DNA from: Psychrobacillus vulpis
GTDB taxonomy: Bacteria; Bacillota; Bacilli; Bacillales_A; Planococcaceae
DNA length: 44,331 nucleotides
NCBI RefSeq assembly: GCF_006861825.1
Contig: NZ_VDGI01000025.1
Coordinates: 1 to 44,331, forward strand
Direction of reading: 5' to 3'
In this document: positions 41,046 through 44,331 of the stretch, one piece after another
Layout: the number at the start of each line of letters is the position of its first letter
Numbering within the stretch: position 1 is the stretch's first letter
Notes under the pieces: generated by a model
The model's input: only the letters and a program-made list of their open reading frames with translations
What the model was told of the DNA's origin: nothing
Databases searched by the model: none
Translations under genes and position numbers: made by a program

Positions 41046-42053
41046 ATGATTCATACATTTAAATTGAGATTGAGTTTGGAAGAAAAACACCTTCAGTATT
41101 TGCAGGATATTCATGGGATCGGGATTTACGAGGTTGGAAGAACATTTGGAACAACTTTTAAGGGTTTGACTATTTCGGTTGTAAATGTTCCATATCGAAA
41201 TGATTTAAATGCACACATCTTCGTAGATGTAACAGAAGTACTTGATAAGGGAGATATTACTGTAAGAGACTTACCTACTATTGAAGCGTACTTAAGAGAT
41301 ATTGTTGAAACAGTTTTTGGTGAGAGAGCACTTTATGATAATCATATTCTTATGAGATTTGACTATCGTTTTGATGTAATAATATTAGGAGAACTCAAAA
41401 GATTGGACTATATTAAGCTCTTTGGTAAATCTATGAGACAGATAGGAAAGAGACACAAGAAGCAAGGTTATCATAACATTTATGGTTTTTTTGAAGATTA
41501 CCAAACTGGTTTAATACACACTAATGATTCTATTGAAACGATTATTTATGACAAGGTGGCCGAACGCAAGAAAAAGAACAAAGTTATTGCCTCTTACGAA
41601 AAAGATGTTGTAAGATTTGAAGTTCGATTAAAAGAAGATCATCTTAATTATCAGTTCCGAATCACAGGTCTTCTGAAAACTCTTGATAATTACTTTAACG
41701 ATGCTTCGTTCAATTATTATGTTGAAAAGTATCTTTTGAAGACATATCTGACGGAAGATTTTTATAAGTTTTCAAAGGCAATTAACCAAATAGAAAAAAG
41801 TAATCTCTCGATAATATGTAAGAAATCACTGACGAAGTTTCTGACTATTGTAAGTCGCGGAGATTTGACATCGCCGCAGAGATCCATGGCTCGTTCAACA
41901 TTTAACAGACGGCTGTTGGAATGTAAACAACTAAAAGTTCATCCTACCACTATTCCAAACACATGGAAGCATGCTCCAAATGTTATGGAGAATCCATTAG
42001 CAGCCTTGGCAGAGTATGTGAATAACTACAAAAAAAATAATAAGATTTACTAA
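41046..42053 (+). CDS. Phage/plasmid replication initiator, gene II/X (CRI) type
   Basis: A 335-aa protein that fits the gene II/X replication protein group (Phage_CRI and Phage_X domains). The central part has ETIIYDKVAERKKK followed by DVVRFEVRLK, the pattern of that family. Proteins of this kind nick a double-strand origin to start rolling-circle replication of filamentous phages and plasmids. ATG 41046 with AAGGAGG upstream. No coat or assembly genes accompany it in the window. Which residue is the nicking Tyr I cannot assign from sequence alone. Confidence 0.75.
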   Translation: MIHTFKLRLSLEEKHLQYLQDIHGIGIYEVGRTFGTTFKGLTISVVNVPYRNDLNAHIFVDVTEVLDKGDITVRDLPTIEAYLRDIVETVFGERALYDNHILMRFDYRFDVIILGELKRLDYIKLFGKSMRQIGKRHKKQGYHNIYGFFEDYQTGLIHTNDSIETIIYDKVAERKKKNKVIASYEKDVVRFEVRLKEDHLNYQFRITGLLKTLDNYFNDASFNYYVEKYLLKTYLTEDFYKFSKAINQIEKSNLSIICKKSLTKFLTIVSRGDLTSPQRSMARSTFNRRLLECKQLKVHPTTIPNTWKHAPNVMENPLAALAEYVNNYKKNNKIY

Positions 42054-42076
42054 ACCCAATGTCCTCGGGTAATCTC

Positions 42077-42105
42077 AAGGGTGACTTTTATCATTACCCT
42101 TTTAC
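42077..42105. terminator. Terminator between the Rep and zinc-ribbon genes
   Basis: AAGGGTGA (42077-42084) / TTACCCTT (42094-42101), 8 bp with one G-U pair, loop of nine. It lies between convergent genes; the T tail is short on the plus strand. Its right part overlaps the end of the minus-strand ORF. Confidence 0.55.
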
Positions 42106-42357
42106 AAGACTAAGACTCTGAAAAGATGTTTGTTTGGAAGGTAACAAGCAGATTCGCAGGTCTGTATCTCCATTAAATTCAATCCATTTTTCTTTTTCTC
42201 GCTCTACTGCTCGATTTTGCCATTCAAACCAAACATATAAACATTCACTACAATGACTCTCTACTCCACTATTATTTTTAGTATCTCTACGTGTAAATAA
42301 GGTCCTTTTGCGACAGTTGTAGCAATAAATTACTTTATCATCACTTTTTAATATCAT
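42094..42357 (-). CDS. Small zinc-ribbon protein
   Basis: An 87-aa protein with two cysteine pairs, CYNC near residue 12 and CSEC near residue 36, a spacing typical of a zinc ribbon, and a Glu/Lys/Trp-rich middle. Start ATG at the complement of 42355-42357, with GGAGGGAAAG upstream; an in-frame TTG six codons earlier overlaps that ribosome site. Function unknown. It is convergent to the Rep gene. Confidence 0.6.
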   Translation of the reverse strand: MILKSDDKVIYCYNCRKRTLFTRRDTKNNSGVESHCSECLYVWFEWQNRAVEREKEKWIEFNGDTDLRICLLPSKQTSFQSLSLVKG

Positions 42358-42572
42358 AATTATCTTTCCCTCCAATATACATTATTTATTGTCTATTACT
42401 TAGCTACTTATTCTTTAACCAAATAATTTTATTAAGTAAATGCTATGTTAAAGGAAAAGGTTGATTTATCGTAAAATGGTATGATGTCGCATGCCCTGCA
42501 CAAATAAAATTAGTTTATCCTCAACTGGATATTTATTAAAATAGATATAAAGATTGTGAAGAAATACACTTA

Positions 42573-42600
42573 AACTAACGCAGCAGTTTAGTTGAAGAAG
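42573..42600 (+). repeat. Cassette boundary element 1
   Basis: AACTAA (42573-42578), loop CGCAGCAGT, TTAGTT (42588-42593), followed by GAAGAAG. It lies directly upstream of the Nudix gene. Related elements stand at 43066, 43115, 43741 and 44195. Confidence 0.75.
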
Positions 42601-42636
42601 GTGGAGAATATACATGAGTGGGGGAAGGATACTTAC

Positions 42637-43056
42637 ATGAATCCTATTAAAAAAGCTTATGGTTATGTAACAAGAATTAGAGAAGGAAAAACACAGGTAT
42701 TAGTTTTTCGACATTCAAATGCTGAAGCAGGTATTCAGATACCCAAAGGTACAGTAAAGCCAAAGGAAGATACTTATAATGCAGTAATTAGAGAGATTGA
42801 AGAAGAAACTGGACTTAGAAATTTTAAAGTTGAGAATTTAATTGCAGAAGATTTTTGGGAGAATGATGACGGTGCAATACATAACAGATTTTTTTATAAG
42901 ATAACCGTTTCAAGCATAGAAGATGAATGGGACTATCACCCAACTGGTGGAGGAGATGAAGACGGTCTAACATTTCATTACTTCTGGATTTCATCAATAG
43001 ATGATGTCGAACTTATAAGAGGTCATGGAGATTATTTAAATCTTGTTCTTAACTAA
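42637..43056 (+). CDS. Nudix hydrolase
   Basis: A 139-aa Nudix protein. The complete Nudix box runs from Gly38 to Leu60, with E44, R52, E53, E56 and E57 in the consensus positions. Flanking parts have AYGYVTRIREGKTQVLVF and a Gly-rich loop near residue 110. The family cleaves nucleoside diphosphate-X compounds; the substrate here is unknown. The start is ATG 42637 after GGGGGAAGGA; the upstream in-frame TTG 42592 falls inside the boundary element and is rejected. It is the first gene of the cassette-like run. Confidence 0.88.
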   Translation: MNPIKKAYGYVTRIREGKTQVLVFRHSNAEAGIQIPKGTVKPKEDTYNAVIREIEEETGLRNFKVENLIAEDFWENDDGAIHNRFFYKITVSSIEDEWDYHPTGGGDEDGLTFHYFWISSIDDVELIRGHGDYLNLVLN

Positions 43057-43065
43057 CCTTACTGC

Positions 43066-43107
43066 ACTAACGGATGCTTTACTTCAAGAAGGAGTAAAGC
43101 ATTTTTT
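43066..43107 (+). terminator. Terminator hairpin within a boundary-like element
   Basis: ATGCTTTACT (43074-43083) / AGTAAAGCAT (43093-43102), 10 bp perfect, then T6: a strong terminator for the Nudix gene. The sequence ACTAACGGATGCTTTACTTC, followed by AAGAAGGAG, also follows the pattern of the boundary elements (CTAACG...TTTA.TT.AAGAAG), so the element here may double as a terminator. Confidence 0.8.
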
Positions 43108-43114
43108 CTTATTT

Positions 43115-43133
43115 AACTTACGGGGGGTTAGTT
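43115..43133 (+). repeat. Cassette boundary element 2 (diverged)
   Basis: AACTTA (43115-43120), CGGGGGG, TTAGTT (43128-43133). It is a diverged copy with a G6 loop, just before the TPR gene. Confidence 0.55.
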
Positions 43134-43161
43134 GATACTAAAAATATGGGGGGGGGAAGAG

Positions 43162-43725
43162 ATGAGAATAGTTGATTTTAAAAAAAACCTTTCTTCCATA
43201 AATGAGTTTATTTATTTTGATAGTAACGATTATCTACGAGAAAAGACCACAAATCCTTTGAAACTAAAACAGGTTATTGCTGAAGCTGAAAATCTATTAA
43301 GAATAAGTGATGAAGAAGATAAGTATTTTCTTTACGGAACAGTAGGTAATTTGTATAGGATTTGCGGAGAGCCTGAGAAAGCAATCAACTATTTAAACTA
43401 TTGCCTAAATTATGCATTAGAAGAAGAAAACATAAGCAAAGAAATAGTTACATTAATACGACTTGGAGAAGCGTTAAAATATCATAAAAAACATAATAAA
43501 GCGATAGAGTTTTTTGATGAAGCTTTTAATAAATGTAAAGACAATAAGATAGACTCATACTTAGATTATGCTTTACAACACAAGGGAAAATGTCTAATGG
43601 AATTGGGAATGTTAGATGAAGCTGAAAAATGCTTTATAAAAGCATTCAAGCTAAGAGAATTTAAAGGCGATTCTACTTTAATTGATTCTACTAAACAAGC
43701 ACTGGATTTGGTGAAAAGATTATAA
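43162..43725 (+). CDS. TPR-repeat protein
   Basis: A 187-aa, mostly helical protein. Three tetratricopeptide repeats are visible from about residue 58, for instance GNLYRICGEPEKAINYLNY, KYHKKHNKAIEFFDEAF and GKCLMELGMLDEAEKCFIKA, each with the G/A...A pattern. TPR proteins bind other proteins; no partner is evident. ATG 43162 follows a G9 tract (43148-43156) and GAAGAG. No membrane or signal segment. The product's role is unknown. Confidence 0.75.
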   Translation: MRIVDFKKNLSSINEFIYFDSNDYLREKTTNPLKLKQVIAEAENLLRISDEEDKYFLYGTVGNLYRICGEPEKAINYLNYCLNYALEEENISKEIVTLIRLGEALKYHKKHNKAIEFFDEAFNKCKDNKIDSYLDYALQHKGKCLMELGMLDEAEKCFIKAFKLREFKGDSTLIDSTKQALDLVKRL

Positions 43726-43740
43726 AACCAATTCCTGTTT

Positions 43741-43769
43741 AACTAAAGGGGCAGTTTAGTTCAATAAGA
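43741..43769 (+). repeat. Cassette boundary element 3
   Basis: AACTAAA (43741-43747), loop GGGGCAG, TTTAGTT (43755-43761), then CAATAAGAA. Seven-bp perfect stem. It lies just after the TPR gene and before the 119-aa gene. Confidence 0.75.
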
Positions 43770-43811
43770 AGTGCTAGGATTGTTTGAAAAAAAGAGGAGG
43801 AGAAGATGTAG

Positions 43812-44171
43812 ATGCAACGAGTAAAAAAGTTATTACGCTTTCTTATTTTTAATAAATATGATGAATTTGCAAAAGTTTTAGGCTACACAGATTGGAAAGG
43901 TGCCGACGAAAACACGTTTTATGTTTATCGTATAGAACCAGATGCAGGTTGGCATGTGACAGAACTCCCCAATAAAAAGTGGGCAGTTTGGAATGATGAA
44001 GGACAACCCCCATATTCTATCAAGGTATTTGAAACGTGGTTCGAGGCGATTGGGCAACTTCGAAAGTTATTTGAGGAAGAGGGATTACCAGAGGAATACT
44101 GGATGCCTGAAGGATTTGATGAGAATGAAAATGTGTTTATGAAAGAACCTGACAGAGATAAAAAGATGTAA
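43812..44171 (+). CDS. Unknown 119-aa protein, Trp-rich
   Basis: A soluble, acidic protein that I do not recognise. It has six Trp residues, for instance in YTDWKGADENTFYVY, GWHVTEL and KKWAVWNDEGQPPYS, and a charged tail (FMKEPDRDKKM). The middle suggests a small alpha/beta fold. ATG 43812 after GAGGAGGAG at about ten bases. It lies alone between boundary elements 3 and 4. Confidence 0.65.
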   Translation: MQRVKKLLRFLIFNKYDEFAKVLGYTDWKGADENTFYVYRIEPDAGWHVTELPNKKWAVWNDEGQPPYSIKVFETWFEAIGQLRKLFEEEGLPEEYWMPEGFDENENVFMKEPDRDKKM

Positions 44172-44194
44172 ACAAGATGTGAATAATGTTATTG

Positions 44195-44208
44195 AACTAA
44201 CGCAGCAG
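44195..44208 (+). repeat. Cassette boundary element 4, interrupted
   Basis: AACTAACGCAGCAG is identical to the left 14 bases of element 1 (42573-42586). The expected TTTAGTTGAAGAAG is replaced by the group II intron start, so the element is split in its loop. Confidence 0.75.
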
Positions 44209-44331
44209 GTGTGCGGCCGAGCCTAGGTCGTATCATATAGCGGGTGGGATTCCCGTCGAGAAAGAACTAGCCATTCACTCGTAGCGAGTCTTGGAGGGCT
44301 AATGGTAACATTAGCCTTTAAGCGTAGACAG
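44209..44331 (+). mobile_element. Group II intron, 5' end (partial)
   Basis: Starts GTGTGCGGCC, fitting the GUGYG intron start. It then has AGCGGGTGGGATTCCCGTCG and GAAAGAACTAGCC, a domain I pattern I know from bacterial group II introns, a perfect hairpin GGCTAATG-GTAA-CATTAGCC (44297-44316) with a GNRA loop, and a second hairpin ACTCG-TAG-CGAGT. The reverse transcriptase ORF and 3' end would be to the right of the window. If GTGCG at 44211 is used instead, the border shifts by two bases. Confidence 0.75.

Noticed and set aside
40932-41114. 60-aa minus-strand frame across the Rep start
   Set aside because: No ribosome site, and it overlaps the Rep start and the inverted repeat.
42573-44208. 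Classical integron with attC sites
   Set aside because: Outer boxes are only approximate, the elements are about 21-28 bp without inner boxes, and no integron tyrosine recombinase is seen. I keep only the cassette-like layout.
38646-44331. Complete prophage
   Set aside because: Apart from the recombinase and Rep there are no capsid, tail, lysis or assembly genes in the window.

Overview
The window is a low-GC Gram-positive (Firmicutes) chromosome segment. Gene content and order (yebG-purEKBCSQLFMNHD, yerA-yerB-yerC-pcrB-pcrA-ligA-camS-gatCAB, dagK, rlmCD), AGGAGG-type ribosome sites, GTG/TTG starts and several Bacillaceae-type dispersed repeats point to Bacillales, probably the Planococcaceae/Psychrobacillus-Lysinibacillus side. 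The family-level placement is inference; I could not run a comparison.

Layout. (1) 1-893: about three and a half tandem ~288-bp units, each with the conserved 3' part of a 5S rRNA and a rho-independent terminator, decaying towards the right; probably the tail of an rRNA operon. (2) 1154-2240: an AT-rich NERD-domain gene followed by a strict 21-bp-period repeat. (3) 2377-15883: yebG, then a PurR operator, a sigma-A promoter, a guanine-class riboswitch with its terminator, and the complete 12-gene operon for PRPP to IMP plus the AMP-branch lyase PurB. Dispersed repeats interrupt the operon before purC and purH. (4) 16083-28820: adenine deaminase-like YerA, lipoprotein YerB, YerC, PcrB, the helicase PcrA, NAD ligase LigA, lipoprotein CamS and the GatCAB amidotransferase. 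(5) 28865-29316: sixteen copies of a TTCTCTCG core on a 21-bp grid in three blocks, then a KtrB-type K+ channel on the minus strand. (6) 30839-38715: a thioredoxin-like protein, lipid kinase DagK, a cytochrome bd operon with a 34-aa CydS and an extra 31-aa membrane peptide, a MITE-like repeat, a YitT protein, a HAD phosphatase, a third 21-bp array, and RlmCD.

(7) 38646-44331 is an accessory region beginning exactly at the 3' end of rlmCD. A large serine recombinase (minus strand) reads into rlmCD. Behind it lie a 47-aa ORF, a gene II/X (CRI) type replication initiator with upstream inverted repeats, and a zinc-ribbon protein. Then comes a cassette-like run of three unrelated single genes (Nudix, TPR, unknown 119 aa), each bounded by a short AACTAA...TTAGTT hairpin element. 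The last element is cut in its loop by the 5' end of a group II intron that leaves the window. The right end of the element is not in the window.

The most interesting observations are the cassette-like array with its boundary hairpin and intron target, and the three unrelated-sequence arrays sharing an exact 21-bp period.
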